DNA of 64,000 bases. Origin: an uncultured Sphingomonas sp. (GTDB taxonomy: Bacteria > Pseudomonadota > Alphaproteobacteria > Sphingomonadales > Sphingomonadaceae). The translations under genes were made by a program, and so were the position numbers. Positions 16,881 through 26,240 of the stretch are shown here, piece after piece. The first letter of the stretch is position 1. The number at the start of each line of letters is the position of its first letter. The notes beneath the pieces were generated by a model. It was not told the DNA's origin, did not search any database, and saw nothing but the letters and a program-made list of their open reading frames with translations. The stretch is from positions 56,243-120,242 of the forward strand of contig NZ_CAJYQD010000033.1 in NCBI RefSeq assembly GCF_913776855.1, read 5' to 3'.

Positions 16881-18127
16881 TCCTTGCGACCGGAGCGACC
16901 TGGGGTATCTGCGCAGCGGCGACCGCGGCGGTCATCGCGCGGCCGTTCCGCTGGCCGGAGGCGATCTGGGCGCTGGCCGGGGCGGGACTGCTGCTGATCC
17001 TAGGCCTGATGCCGCTATCGGCGGCGCTGGGCGCGGTGGCGAAGGGCGGCGACGTCTATCTGTTCCTGATCGGCATGATGCTGCTGAGCGAGGTCGCACG
17101 CGCCGAAGGGTTGTTCGACTGGGTAGCGGCCACCGCCGCGATCCATGCCCGCGGATCGACCTCGCGGCTGTTCGCGCTGGTCTATGTAACCGGCATCGTC
17201 ACGACGACGTTCCTGTCGAACGATGCGACCGCGGTGGTGCTGACACCGGCGGTCTATGCCGCTGCGAAGAAGGCGAAGGCCGATCCCCTGCCCCTCCTCT
17301 TCGCCTGCGCGCTGATCGCCAATGCGGCCAGCTTCGTCCTGCCGATTTCCAATCCCGCCAACCTCGTGCTGTACGGGGGCAGGATGCCGCCGCTGGGCCA
17401 GTGGTTCGCCTCGTTCGCCCTCCCCTCCGTCGCGGCGATCGGCATCACCTTCCTCGTCCTGCGCTGGCTGGAACGCGACCGGTTGGCGGGGACCTGCGTC
17501 AGCACCGTCGAGCGTACGCCGCTGACGCCGGGTGGCAAGGCGGCGTTCGTCGGCATCGTCGCTACGGCGGCAGTGCTGCTGGTGGTATCGGCGCTCGACA
17601 TCGAACTCGGGCTGCCGACCGCGATTGCCGGCATCCTAACCACACTGACGGTCTGCGCGATCGCGCGTTCTTCACCCGTCATGCTCCTGCGCGATGTGTC
17701 GTGGAGCGTTCTGCCGCTGGTCGCCGGGCTGTTCGTGCTGGTCGAGGCGCTGGACCTGACCGGGGTGATCGGGCAGGTCGCCGCCGCGCTCCGGGCCGCC
17801 TCGGCCGATCCGGTGCCGGCAGCCGCGATGTCGGGCACCATCCTGGCCTTTGCGTCGAACCTGATGAACAACCTTCCCGCCGGGCTGGTCGCCAGCACCG
17901 CGGTCGCACAGGCGCAGCCGCCGCGACTGGTAGTCGATGCGTTGCTGATCGGCGTCGACCTGGGTCCCAACCTGTCGATCACCGGCAGTCTGGCGACGAT
18001 CCTGTGGTTGCAGGCAATCCGGCGTGAGGGGCAGGATGTCGGCTTCTGGCGGTTCCTGAAGATCGGTGCGGTCGCGATGCCCCTGGCGCTGCTCGGGGCG
18101 CTCGGAACGCGGATCGCGCTGGGATAG
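16877..18127 (+). CDS. ArsB/SLC13-like anion permease
   Basis: A 416-aa membrane protein with GTG start overlapping the previous stop (GTGA). About 11 membrane segments with duplicated halves: FLSNDATAVVLTPAVYAAAKK in the first half and ASNLMNNLPAGLVASTAV...GVDLGPNLSITGSLATILWLQAIR in the second. These are the ion-transporter (ArsB/NhaD/SLC13) signatures. The ISNPANLVLYGG segment fits ArsB-like arsenite or anion transporters. No arsenate reductase or ArsR is nearby, so arsenite as substrate is not assured. ORF start upstream at 16658 is a shadow of the phosphoesterase. Confidence 0.82.
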   Translation: MILATGATWGICAAATAAVIARPFRWPEAIWALAGAGLLLILGLMPLSAALGAVAKGGDVYLFLIGMMLLSEVARAEGLFDWVAATAAIHARGSTSRLFALVYVTGIVTTTFLSNDATAVVLTPAVYAAAKKAKADPLPLLFACALIANAASFVLPISNPANLVLYGGRMPPLGQWFASFALPSVAAIGITFLVLRWLERDRLAGTCVSTVERTPLTPGGKAAFVGIVATAAVLLVVSALDIELGLPTAIAGILTTLTVCAIARSSPVMLLRDVSWSVLPLVAGLFVLVEALDLTGVIGQVAAALRAASADPVPAAAMSGTILAFASNLMNNLPAGLVASTAVAQAQPPRLVVDALLIGVDLGPNLSITGSLATILWLQAIRREGQDVGFWRFLKIGAVAMPLALLGALGTRIALG

Positions 18128-18185
18128 CGTCCGATCCTGCCAACCGCCTGCTCGCAAGCGATGCCGTACCAAAGCTGGACCGGGC

Positions 18186-18203
18186 GCGTTAATGCGCTAA
18201 CGC
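18186..18203. promoter_or_regulatory. Perfect 18-bp palindrome before ABC ATPase gene
   Basis: GCGTTA-ATGCGC-TAACGC lies 61 bases upstream of the ABC ATPase start. The form (6-bp arms with a CG-containing palindromic centre) resembles LacI- or GntR-family operators. The whole 18 bp is self-complementary except at the centre pairs. Confidence 0.45.
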
Positions 18204-18263
18204 TGGCGCAAGGATAGGCGAACGATGCGCCGTCCGGTCGTGGAGACGGACGGAGTACGCCCG

Positions 18264-19373
18264 ATGGCAAATGTCGAACTGACGAACCTGACCAAGCGGT
18301 TCGGCGATACGACCGTGGTGCAGCCCGCGACGCTTAGCATCGCAGCGGGCGAATTCGTGGTGCTGGTGGGGCCATCGGGCTGCGGCAAATCCACGCTGCT
18401 GCGGATGACTGCCGGGCTGGAGACCCCAAGCGCCGGCACCGTCGCCATCGGCGGCCGCGATGTGACCGATGCCCCGCCCGCCACTCGCGGCGTGGCGATG
18501 GTGTTCCAATCCTACGCCCTGTATCCCCACCTCAGCGTCGCCGACAACATCGCCTTCCCCCTGAAGATCGCACGCCTGCCCAAGGCGGAGATCGCCCAGC
18601 GGGTGCGCGAAGCGGCCGCCATGCTCGACCTGACCGATTTGCTGTCGCGCAAGCCCCGCGCGCTGTCGGGCGGGCAGCGTCAGCGCGTGTCGATCGCCCG
18701 CGCCATCGTCCGCCAGCCGCAGGTGCTGTTGCTCGACGAACCGCTTTCGAACCTCGACACGGGCCTGCGCGCGCGGATGCGGCATGAATTCGCGCGTCTG
18801 CACCAGCAGCTGGGCATGACGATGATCTATGTCACCCACGACCAGCTGGAGGCGATGACGCTCGCCAATCGCATCGTCGTGATGCACCGCGGGCGGATCG
18901 AACAGGTCGGCGCGCCGCTCGACGTCTATCGCCGCCCGGCCAGCCTCGCGGTGGCCGAAGCGATCGGTTCTCCCGGCATGAACCTGCTCCCCGCCACTAT
19001 CGTCGAACGACATGCGGATGGCGCGAGCGTCCGGACCGGCGACGGCGCAGTCGTACGGACGTTGGCGCAGGTACCCGTCCATGCGGCCGGGACCGTGGTG
19101 ACGCTGGGCGTGCGCCCCGAACATCTCCTGCCCGACCGGGACGGGCCGTTCGTCGGCGCGGTCGAGCTGTTCGAGCGCCTGGGGCCGCTATCATTCGCGC
19201 ATCTCGGGCGGCGGAGCGACGCCGGCGCGATCGTCGCGCAGCTGCCCGGCGACCGCGCGGTGCATCTGGGCGAGGTGCTGCGCTTCGCCGTGCCGCCCGC
19301 CGACACGCACCTCTTTGCGCCCGATGGCAGCGCCTATCCCTTGACCCCGCCGCCGAGCAACCCGGTCAGATAG
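18264..19373 (+). CDS. Sugar ABC transporter ATPase (MalK/UgpC type)
   Basis: A 369-aa ATP-binding subunit. Walker A GPSGCGKST, Q-loop FQSYALYPHLSV, signature LSGGQRQR, Walker B VLLLDEPLSNLD and H-loop VTHDQ are all present. A C-terminal OB-fold TOBE domain with LGVRPEHLLPD is typical of carbohydrate importers. It energises the permease pair on the opposite strand; its 3' end overlaps theirs by 40 bases. Start 18264 is preferred to ATG 18225: a GGAG motif sits 8 bases before it and the ABC domain begins directly after it. Confidence 0.9.
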   Translation: MANVELTNLTKRFGDTTVVQPATLSIAAGEFVVLVGPSGCGKSTLLRMTAGLETPSAGTVAIGGRDVTDAPPATRGVAMVFQSYALYPHLSVADNIAFPLKIARLPKAEIAQRVREAAAMLDLTDLLSRKPRALSGGQRQRVSIARAIVRQPQVLLLDEPLSNLDTGLRARMRHEFARLHQQLGMTMIYVTHDQLEAMTLANRIVVMHRGRIEQVGAPLDVYRRPASLAVAEAIGSPGMNLLPATIVERHADGASVRTGDGAVVRTLAQVPVHAAGTVVTLGVRPEHLLPDRDGPFVGAVELFERLGPLSFAHLGRRSDAGAIVAQLPGDRAVHLGEVLRFAVPPADTHLFAPDGSAYPLTPPPSNPVR

Positions 19374-20185
19374 AAGCGCTGTAGCGCGAGCAACAGCAGC
19401 AATACCGGCATCGTCGTCACCACCGATGCCGCCATCATCAATTCGCCATCGGCGGCATGTTCGCGCGCGATCGCGGCGACCGCGACCGGCAGCGTGTAGC
19501 GATGCTGGTCGGCCAGCACGATCAGCGGCCACAGGAAATCGTTCCAGCTGCCAAGGAACAGGAACAGCGCCAGCGTGATGACGACCGGGGTCAAGAGCGG
19601 CAGTACGATGCCGATGAAGATGCGCCCCTCCCCCGCCCCGTCCATCCGCGCCGCATCGATCAGGTCGTCGGGGATCGCCAGCATCGCTTGTCGCACGAAC
19701 AGCACGCCGAAAATCGCGGCGAGGCCCGGCAGGATGACGCCAGCATAGCTGTTGACCAGCCCCAGCTGCCGAAAGATCAGGAACAGCGGCAGCATCGCGA
19801 CCTGTCCCGGCACCACCAGCGCGGCGATCAGCAGTTTCAGCACCCGTTCGCGTCCGCGAAAGCGCAGCTTCGCCATCGCATAGCCCGCCGGCACGGTCAG
19901 CAGGAGGCCCAGCAGCGTCGACAGCGCAGCGACCCCGATACTGTTCCGCAGGGCCGGCAGGATGCGGTAATCGAACCACGCCCCGTCGATCTGCCGCCGC
20001 ACCAGCAGCTCGTGATAGTTCTCCAGCGTCCAGCGCGACGGCCACAACGGAATCGGCAACATGGTCGATTCCCCGCGCGGCATGAACGACACGACGACCA
20101 TATAGGCCAGCGGCGCGAGCGTCAGCACGCCGAGTGCGACGACCGCTACGTTGGCGACGATCGCTCGCCTTCGCTTCACAGCCAT
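19334..20185 (-). CDS. Sugar ABC permease (MalG type)
   Basis: A 283-aa inner-membrane permease with six TM segments. The EAA loop reads IPDDLIDAARMDGAGEGRIFIGIVLPLLTP, the binding-protein-dependent transport signature that docks on the ATPase. The MalG-style start is MAVKRRRAIVANVAVVALGV. Its start overlaps the end of the MalF-type gene by 10 bases, so the two are translationally coupled. The gene's last 40 bases are also the end of the convergent ATPase gene. Confidence 0.9.
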   Translation of the reverse strand: MAVKRRRAIVANVAVVALGVLTLAPLAYMVVVSFMPRGESTMLPIPLWPSRWTLENYHELLVRRQIDGAWFDYRILPALRNSIGVAALSTLLGLLLTVPAGYAMAKLRFRGRERVLKLLIAALVVPGQVAMLPLFLIFRQLGLVNSYAGVILPGLAAIFGVLFVRQAMLAIPDDLIDAARMDGAGEGRIFIGIVLPLLTPVVITLALFLFLGSWNDFLWPLIVLADQHRYTLPVAVAAIAREHAADGELMMAASVVTTMPVLLLLLALQRFYLTGLLGGGVKG

Positions 20186-21057
20186 TCGCGCCGCCGGGCG
20201 TAACGCGTCTGTACCAGCGTGACGGCAAGGATCATCAGGAACAGGATGAAGGCCACCGCGCTCGCCTGTCCCAGGTTCCACCATTTGAAGCCTTCGTCGA
20301 ACATGAAATACAGGATCGTCGTCGTACTTTGCGCCGGCCCGCCCAGCGTCATCACATAGGGTTCGGCAAAGATCTGCAGGAACCCCGCGACGCTCATCAC
20401 CCCGGCCAGCACCAATGTCGGCCCGATCGCGGGCAGCGTGACATGGCGGAACCGCGTCCACCGCCCCGCCCCGTCGAGGCGCGCCGCCTCCATCAGGTCG
20501 GTCGGCACGGCGGCCAGCGCAGCAGTGAACACGATCATGTTGTAGCCGAAAATCTTCCACGTCACGAAGATCAGGATCGCTGGGATCGACGTCGCGGGAT
20601 CACCCAGCCAGTCGATCGCCGGTACGCCGACCACGCCCAGCGCCTGATTGACGAGGCCGAACCGGGTATTGAACAGGAACCGCCACACGACGGCGGTCGC
20701 GACGATGCTGGTGACATAGGGCGCGAACAGCGCCACCCGCCACAATGGTTTCCACCTGACCGTCGCATCGTTCAGCAACAGCGCGGCGAACAGCGACGCA
20801 CCGATCGCCATCGGCACGCCCAGCAGCGCAAAGAGCAGCGTATTGCCGATCGCGCGCCAGAACAGCGGCGTCGCGAACAGCGTCGCGAAATTGGCGAACC
20901 CGACGACGTGCAAATTGCCCGGATCGGCCAGCGCATAGATCGAATAATCGGTGAAGGCGATGCCCATCGCCAGCAGCGTCGGCAGCACGAACACCGCGAC
21001 GATGATCGTCAGCACCGGCAGGGTGAACAGCCATCCGGCGCGGTGTTCGCGCGTCAT
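20176..21057 (-). CDS. Sugar ABC permease (MalF type)
   Basis: A 293-aa permease with six TM segments. It begins MTREHRAGWLFTLPVLTIIV and carries the EAA loop VPTDLMEAARLDGAGRWTRFRHVTLPAIGP and the typical GGPAQSTTTILYFMFDEGF near the end. It pairs with the MalG-type protein. The ATG overlaps the stop of the binding-protein gene (ATGA). Confidence 0.9.
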   Translation of the reverse strand: MTREHRAGWLFTLPVLTIIVAVFVLPTLLAMGIAFTDYSIYALADPGNLHVVGFANFATLFATPLFWRAIGNTLLFALLGVPMAIGASLFAALLLNDATVRWKPLWRVALFAPYVTSIVATAVVWRFLFNTRFGLVNQALGVVGVPAIDWLGDPATSIPAILIFVTWKIFGYNMIVFTAALAAVPTDLMEAARLDGAGRWTRFRHVTLPAIGPTLVLAGVMSVAGFLQIFAEPYVMTLGGPAQSTTTILYFMFDEGFKWWNLGQASAVAFILFLMILAVTLVQTRYARRREWL

Positions 21058-22319
21058 GCGATCTTTCCCGCATCGACCAGCGCGCGGCGCTGCGCCAGCA
21101 ACCGGTCGACCCGCGCGTCCAGCGCGCCCAGCGCTTCCTCGATCGTCTGAAGCCCCCGCACCACCCGCTCGGCGGCCAATTGCACCTCGACTTGGATGCG
21201 TTCCCATTCGACCGCGGGCGGGATCGGGGCGGGATCGGTCATCTGTTCGCGAAACGCCGCCAGCACCGGTTGTGCCAGTTGCGGCGAATCCCATGCATCG
21301 ATCCGGGCAGGCAGATTGCCGATCATCCGCTGGAACTTCAGTTCGCTGGCCCGCGACGTCATATGCCGGACCAACGCCCAGGCGGCGGCCGGACGGGTCG
21401 TAGTCGCCGCAACACACAGGCTGGCGCTGTCGCCCGATACCGGGCCGGGACCCTTCGGCCCGGCAAGCCGCGCGGTGCCCCAGTGCGTCGCGGGGATTTC
21501 TGCCGCCCGGCGGCTCAGGTCGAGCAGCGTCGTCGGGCTGCTGGGCCAGATCGCGAAATAGCCTTGCGCGAACGCCGCCAGCGGGTCCTGCACCTCGGTC
21601 GACGATGCCCGCGGGGCCAACCCCTCGGCAAAGAGCTGCGCATAGAAGGCAAAGGCCTCGCGCACCGGATCGGAGCGGAAATTGCCGCGCGTCGCCCGGT
21701 CACGCAGCATCGTGGCGCCGGCCTGCGTCATCATCGTCAGCAGCGCGGTCGGCCAGTTGAGCAGCATCAGGAAGACATAGTCGTCGGGCCGACGCCGCTT
21801 GATCGCGCGCCCCATCCGCAACCACCCTGCCCAGTCGAGCGGCGGCGTGGCATAGCCCGCCGCCTCGACGATATCGCGGCGGAAATATTGTACCTGCGGC
21901 GCCACCGACCACGGCACCGCATAGTCGATTCCGTCGATGCGCAGCGATTCGCGAATACCGGGAATCAGCCCAGCGGTAAGCGCGGGTGACGGCACCGGTC
22001 CCACGGCGCCGATCATCGCGAACTCGCGAATCCACCCGTTGAACAGCATCAGCACATCGGGCAGCGCATTCCCCGCATGTGCCGTAAGCAGCTTTTCATG
22101 GGAAGCGGTGGTCGGCAGCGACTGGACATCGACCGGGATGCCGGTAGCGGCGGTGAAATCGGGCATCAGGTGCGGGGAATAATCGCCCTCGTAACTCATC
22201 GCCCATACGCGCAGCGGCGGCACCCCCGCCGCCGTGCCGCACCCGCCGACGGCCAGCGCGGGCAGCAACCCCAGCACTGTCCTGCGGGTCGGCCCGCTGC
22301 GATCGTCGGAACCCGTCAC
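21054..22319 (-). CDS. Extracellular sugar-binding lipoprotein (ABC importer)
   Basis: A 421-aa family 1 solute-binding protein. A twin-arginine-like start (TRRTVLGLLPA) runs into a lipobox at Cys27 (VGGC), so it is probably a Tat- or Sec-exported lipoprotein. The mature part has the periplasmic-binding fold: VWAMSYEGDYSPHLMPDFTAATGIPVDV, the hinge segment YAVPWSVAPQVQYFRRDIVEAAG, and a C-terminal helical part. First gene of the minus-strand operon binding protein, MalF, MalG. It is divergent from the TBDR gene, so outer- and inner-membrane uptake may share a control region at 22320-22491. Confidence 0.88.
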   Translation of the reverse strand: MTGSDDRSGPTRRTVLGLLPALAVGGCGTAAGVPPLRVWAMSYEGDYSPHLMPDFTAATGIPVDVQSLPTTASHEKLLTAHAGNALPDVLMLFNGWIREFAMIGAVGPVPSPALTAGLIPGIRESLRIDGIDYAVPWSVAPQVQYFRRDIVEAAGYATPPLDWAGWLRMGRAIKRRRPDDYVFLMLLNWPTALLTMMTQAGATMLRDRATRGNFRSDPVREAFAFYAQLFAEGLAPRASSTEVQDPLAAFAQGYFAIWPSSPTTLLDLSRRAAEIPATHWGTARLAGPKGPGPVSGDSASLCVAATTTRPAAAWALVRHMTSRASELKFQRMIGNLPARIDAWDSPQLAQPVLAAFREQMTDPAPIPPAVEWERIQVEVQLAAERVVRGLQTIEEALGALDARVDRLLAQRRALVDAGKIA

Positions 22320-22491
22320 ACACCGACCGTGCCGGATCGCGGGCGTCCACGCCAGCGGCGATGTCGCTGAAACCGCATCATTATCGCCAAATCATGGTCC
22401 GTTGGCGTACGGTGCCGATCGTCCGTATGGTGCGTTGTGCCCTTGAAGATCGTTCGACGCAGATCGAACGGTCCAGGGGGATATCTCGACC

Positions 22492-25395
22492 ATGCCGACC
22501 ATTGCGCGCCGCCACCTCCTGTCCGGGGTGGCATTCCTTGCCGCCGCCAGCGCACAGGCCCAGACCACCGCCACGCCCGACGCACCGACTGTCCAGCAGG
22601 ACGCACCGGCGACCGACACCGGCGAGGACATCGTCGTCACCGGATCGCGCATTACCCGCCCCGATTATGCTGCGCCCAACCCGGTGGTATCGTTCGGGGC
22701 AGCGGATTTGCGCCAGTCGGGGACGACCAACGTCACGACATTCCTGCAACGCGTGCCCGCGCTCACCAATTCGCTCGACAGCACGCGCACCGCCGGGCGC
22801 AGCCAGGCCGATGGAGCCTTGGGACAAGTCGGCTTGAACCTGCTCGACCTGCGCGGGCTGGGCGCCAACCGCACGTTGGTGCTGGTGAACGGGCGACGGC
22901 ATGTCGCGGGACAGCCCGATACGGCGGCGGTCGATATCAATGCGATCCCGACCGACCTGATCGAGCGCGTCGACGTGCTGACCGGTGCGGCTTCCGCAAT
23001 CTATGGCGCGGACGGGGTGTCGGGCGTCGTCAACTTCGTGCTGCGCCGCGATTTCGACGGCGTGGCGGCGCGGGTGCAGGCGGGCATTTCGGAACGCGGC
23101 GATGCCGGCAACCGCTTTGCCTCGATCATCGCCGGGCGCAATTTCGCCGATGGGCGCGGCAACCTGACGCTCGCCTATGAATATAACGCCGACGATCCGC
23201 TGGCGAATGACGACCGCGACTATCTGACGCTCGCCCAGCGGCAATATTTCGTGAACGTCGATGATTACGACCCGACGCGCTCGGGCAGTTACAAGGTCGC
23301 CCCGATCCGCGACCTGCGCTACCCCTACGGCTCGAATCAGGGCTATGTCGTGATCGGCGACCAGGTGTTTCGCGGGGACGGCGCAGTCTATACGCCGGGC
23401 CGGTTCCTGCTGAACGACGGCTATTCGATCGGCGGCGACGATACGCCGGTTGCAGGGTATATCGGCGACATCCTGCCGCGCTCCGAACGGCACGCGGTCA
23501 ACGCGCTCGCTCGGTTCGATGTCTCCGACGCGTTCAAACTGTCGGCCGAGGGCAAGTTCGTCCAGAGCGAGGTGACGAGCTTCAGCGGCTATGGCGGCAA
23601 TTATCCCGCGACCATCGCGCTCGACAATCCGTACATTCCGCTGTCGATCCTGACCGCCGCGCGTGCCGCCGGCCTGACCTCGGTCGATATCAGCCGCAAC
23701 AATTTCGACATTCCAAGGCGGGGTGAGACCGACCGCCGCCGGACCTGGCGCGGGGTGCTGGACGTCAGTGGCAGGGTGTCGGACCACGCGGCCTATGACG
23801 TGTCCTACACCTATGGCCGGACCGACGTCCGCGCGACCAAGCTGAACGACCGGCTGAACGACCGCTTTCTGGAGGCGGTCGACGCGGTACGAGACGTCAG
23901 CGGACAGATCGTGTGTCGATCGGCCAGTGCGCGGGCGGCTGGCTGCGTACCGGTCAACACCTTTGGCGGGCGGACCGTCGACGGGCGCTCGTTCGGCTAT
24001 TATCTCAGCAATCCGGTCAGCAACGCGCGGATCGAACAGCATGTCGTCAACGCCGCGCTGACCGGCGATTTCGGCCAGTTCTTCGCGCTGCCCGGCGGCC
24101 CGGTCGCCTTTGCCGCCGGCGGCGAATATCGCAGGGAATCGAGCCGGTTCGATCCGGCACAGGCGCTGCTCGACAACGCCTTCTACCAATATGACGAATA
24201 TATCATCCCCACCCCGTCGCGCGGCAGCTTCGACGTGTGGGAGGCATTCGGCGAGCTGAACGCGCCGCTGCTGAAGGACGTACCATTCGCCCATCTGCTG
24301 TCGGTCGGCGCGGCGGGGCGGCTGTCGGACTATTCGACGATCGGCACGACCCGGACGTGGCAGGTGAACGGCATCTATGCGCCCATCCCCGCGATCAGCG
24401 TGCGCGGGTCGTACGGCCGCTCGGTGCGCGCGCCCAATATCGGCGAGCTGTTCCGCGCGGCAACCGGCACCAGCAACTTCTTCTCCGACCCCTGCTACCT
24501 CGCCAACCGCACCCTCGGCACGCAGTTCCGCGCCGCCAACTGCCAGTCGCTCATCACCGCTGCGGGCGGCATTCCGGCGACCTTCACCGCCGCGAACAAT
24601 CCCAACGCGACGATCTTCATTCCAGGTACGCAGTCGGGCAATCGCAGCCTGCGGCCCGAAGTCGCGCGAACCTGGACCGCCGGGGTCGTGCTGCGTCCCG
24701 ATTTCGTCCCCGGCCTGTCGGTCGCGCTCGACTGGTACGACATCGACCTGACCGATGCGATCGCGACACCCGATGCCAACAAGATCGCGGAGCTGTGCGT
24801 CGATCAGCCCAGCCTCGACAATGCCTATTGCGGCGCGATCAGTCGCGCGACCGGCAGTGGGTTCATCGACGGCTTCATCGTGCAACCACAGAACGTCGCC
24901 GCATTCCGCACCGCCGGTGCCGAACTGAACATCGCCTATCGCTTCACAACGGCGCGCATGGGCAGCTTCGACCTGCGGCTGGTGGGGGGCTATCTCGACC
25001 GGCTGGAACAGGTCGCGACACCGGGTGCGGTGGCGGAAAACAATGTCGATCAGCCGTTCCGCCCGCGCTACACACTCGCCTTCTCGCCGACCTGGGACAA
25101 CGGCGCGTTGACGCTCAGCTATAACCTGCGCTGGCAGAACGGTGTCCGCCGCTTTGCCCGGATCGATACCGACAGCAACCCGACCCTCGTCGATCCGCGC
25201 TACTTCCGTTACAAGGAATTGTGGAGCCACGACGTCCAGGCACACGTGCGCGTCAACGAGCGCTTCGCCTTTTACGGCGGGGTCAACAACCTGATCGACC
25301 AGCGGCCCGACATCGGGTTTGAGACCAATCTGCCGATCTCACCGGTCGGACGGTATTTCTATGCCGGCGCGCGCGTCGGGATCGGTCCGCGCTGA
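22492..25395 (+). CDS. TonB-dependent receptor (carbohydrate-type)
   Basis: A 967-aa outer-membrane receptor. Signal peptide (LLSGVAFLAAASAQA-Q), a short Thr/Pro linker, the TonB box and plug start (EDIVVTGSRITRPDYAAPNPVVSF), plug motifs LLDLRGLGANRTLVLVNGRR and IERVDVLTGAASAIYGADGVSGVVNFVLRR, then a long beta-barrel ending in an aromatic strand (YFYAGARVGIGPR). This plug type is common in sphingomonad and Caulobacter receptors that take up oligosaccharides or other large nutrients. Its place next to a sugar ABC importer argues for a saccharide, though this is inference. Confidence 0.92.
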   Translation: MPTIARRHLLSGVAFLAAASAQAQTTATPDAPTVQQDAPATDTGEDIVVTGSRITRPDYAAPNPVVSFGAADLRQSGTTNVTTFLQRVPALTNSLDSTRTAGRSQADGALGQVGLNLLDLRGLGANRTLVLVNGRRHVAGQPDTAAVDINAIPTDLIERVDVLTGAASAIYGADGVSGVVNFVLRRDFDGVAARVQAGISERGDAGNRFASIIAGRNFADGRGNLTLAYEYNADDPLANDDRDYLTLAQRQYFVNVDDYDPTRSGSYKVAPIRDLRYPYGSNQGYVVIGDQVFRGDGAVYTPGRFLLNDGYSIGGDDTPVAGYIGDILPRSERHAVNALARFDVSDAFKLSAEGKFVQSEVTSFSGYGGNYPATIALDNPYIPLSILTAARAAGLTSVDISRNNFDIPRRGETDRRRTWRGVLDVSGRVSDHAAYDVSYTYGRTDVRATKLNDRLNDRFLEAVDAVRDVSGQIVCRSASARAAGCVPVNTFGGRTVDGRSFGYYLSNPVSNARIEQHVVNAALTGDFGQFFALPGGPVAFAAGGEYRRESSRFDPAQALLDNAFYQYDEYIIPTPSRGSFDVWEAFGELNAPLLKDVPFAHLLSVGAAGRLSDYSTIGTTRTWQVNGIYAPIPAISVRGSYGRSVRAPNIGELFRAATGTSNFFSDPCYLANRTLGTQFRAANCQSLITAAGGIPATFTAANNPNATIFIPGTQSGNRSLRPEVARTWTAGVVLRPDFVPGLSVALDWYDIDLTDAIATPDANKIAELCVDQPSLDNAYCGAISRATGSGFIDGFIVQPQNVAAFRTAGAELNIAYRFTTARMGSFDLRLVGGYLDRLEQVATPGAVAENNVDQPFRPRYTLAFSPTWDNGALTLSYNLRWQNGVRRFARIDTDSNPTLVDPRYFRYKELWSHDVQAHVRVNERFAFYGGVNNLIDQRPDIGFETNLPISPVGRYFYAGARVGIGPR

Positions 25396-25433
25396 CCCTT
25401 GATCGCGGGAGCGCGTGGCGGCAAGGGGCGGAC

Positions 25434-26177
25434 ATGCAGCATATTCCGCCCCGCTTCGCGTCGTACGACGTCGTGATCCCCTGTCATAACCGCGCGCATG
25501 TCGTTGCCGACGCGGTCGAAAGCGTCCTCGCGCAGGACCATTCGCCCTGCCGGGTGATTGTCGTCGACGACGGGTCCAGCGACGCAAGTGCGACGGTGAT
25601 CCGCGCACTGGCCGCAACCCATGACAAGGTTCAGGCCGCCATCTTGCCGCGTAATGTCGGTGCATCGCAGGCGCGCAACAGCGGCGTCGCGCTTGCCACC
25701 GCCGAGTGGGTCGCGTTCCTCGACAGCGACGACGTCTGGCTGCCGGGTGCCGCGCAAACCATGCTGACGTCGGCGGTCACGGCAGGACACGACATCATCG
25801 TGGGCCATTTCGCACGAATTGAGGGCGACGCCCCGCCGACGGGACCCGAATGCGGGTGGGATGGCGGCTGCATCGGTGCCGGGCTGATGAGCGGCGGCGT
25901 GATCGGACCCAGCTGGTCGGTGGTCCGCCGCAGCCTGGTGGAACGGGTCCAGGGCTTCGACCCCAGCTTCCACAATTGCAACGACTGGGACTTCTACACC
26001 CGTGCCGCCGCCGCCGGGGGGCGCTTCGTGCGGCTGAACGGATGCGTCGCCCATTACCGCACCGTTGCCGGCAGCCGACTGGTCAACGACACCGCGATCG
26101 GCGAGCGCAACGCCCGCCGCGTGCTGGCGCATCCCTATTTCGACCCTTGGCGCGTGCCGGAGGCGATCAGCGCCTGA
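25434..26177 (+). CDS. Family 2 glycosyltransferase
   Basis: A 247-aa GT-A fold enzyme. N-terminal nucleotide-sugar binding DVVIPCHNRAHVVADAVESVL, then VIVVDDGSSDAS, then the DXD-type metal site AFLDSDDVWLPG, and a later acceptor region (NDWDFYTRAAAAGG). No membrane segment, so cytoplasmic. It starts 39 bases after the TBDR stop and may be cotranscribed. Sugar and acceptor are not evident. Confidence 0.85.
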   Translation: MQHIPPRFASYDVVIPCHNRAHVVADAVESVLAQDHSPCRVIVVDDGSSDASATVIRALAATHDKVQAAILPRNVGASQARNSGVALATAEWVAFLDSDDVWLPGAAQTMLTSAVTAGHDIIVGHFARIEGDAPPTGPECGWDGGCIGAGLMSGGVIGPSWSVVRRSLVERVQGFDPSFHNCNDWDFYTRAAAAGGRFVRLNGCVAHYRTVAGSRLVNDTAIGERNARRVLAHPYFDPWRVPEAISA

Positions 26178-26212
26178 TCGGCGTACCGTCGATCCAGCTC
26201 TAATATAAGACT

Positions 26213-26230
26213 GCCTTGCAACGGCAAGGC
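26213..26230. terminator. Bidirectional hairpin between convergent genes
   Basis: GCCTTGC-AACG-GCAAGGC, perfect 7-bp stem and 4-nt loop, 36 bases after the glycosyltransferase stop and just before the emrB stop. On the minus strand it is followed by AGTCTTATATTAG, a weak T-rich tail; on the plus strand by a C-run. Confidence 0.6.
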
Positions 26231-26240
26231 CTGCCCCCCC

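Noticed and set aside
22381..25245. A 954-aa minus-strand ORF over the TBDR gene
   Set aside because: High-GC antisense frame with low-complexity Asp/Arg/Val composition; the plus strand has a full TBDR.
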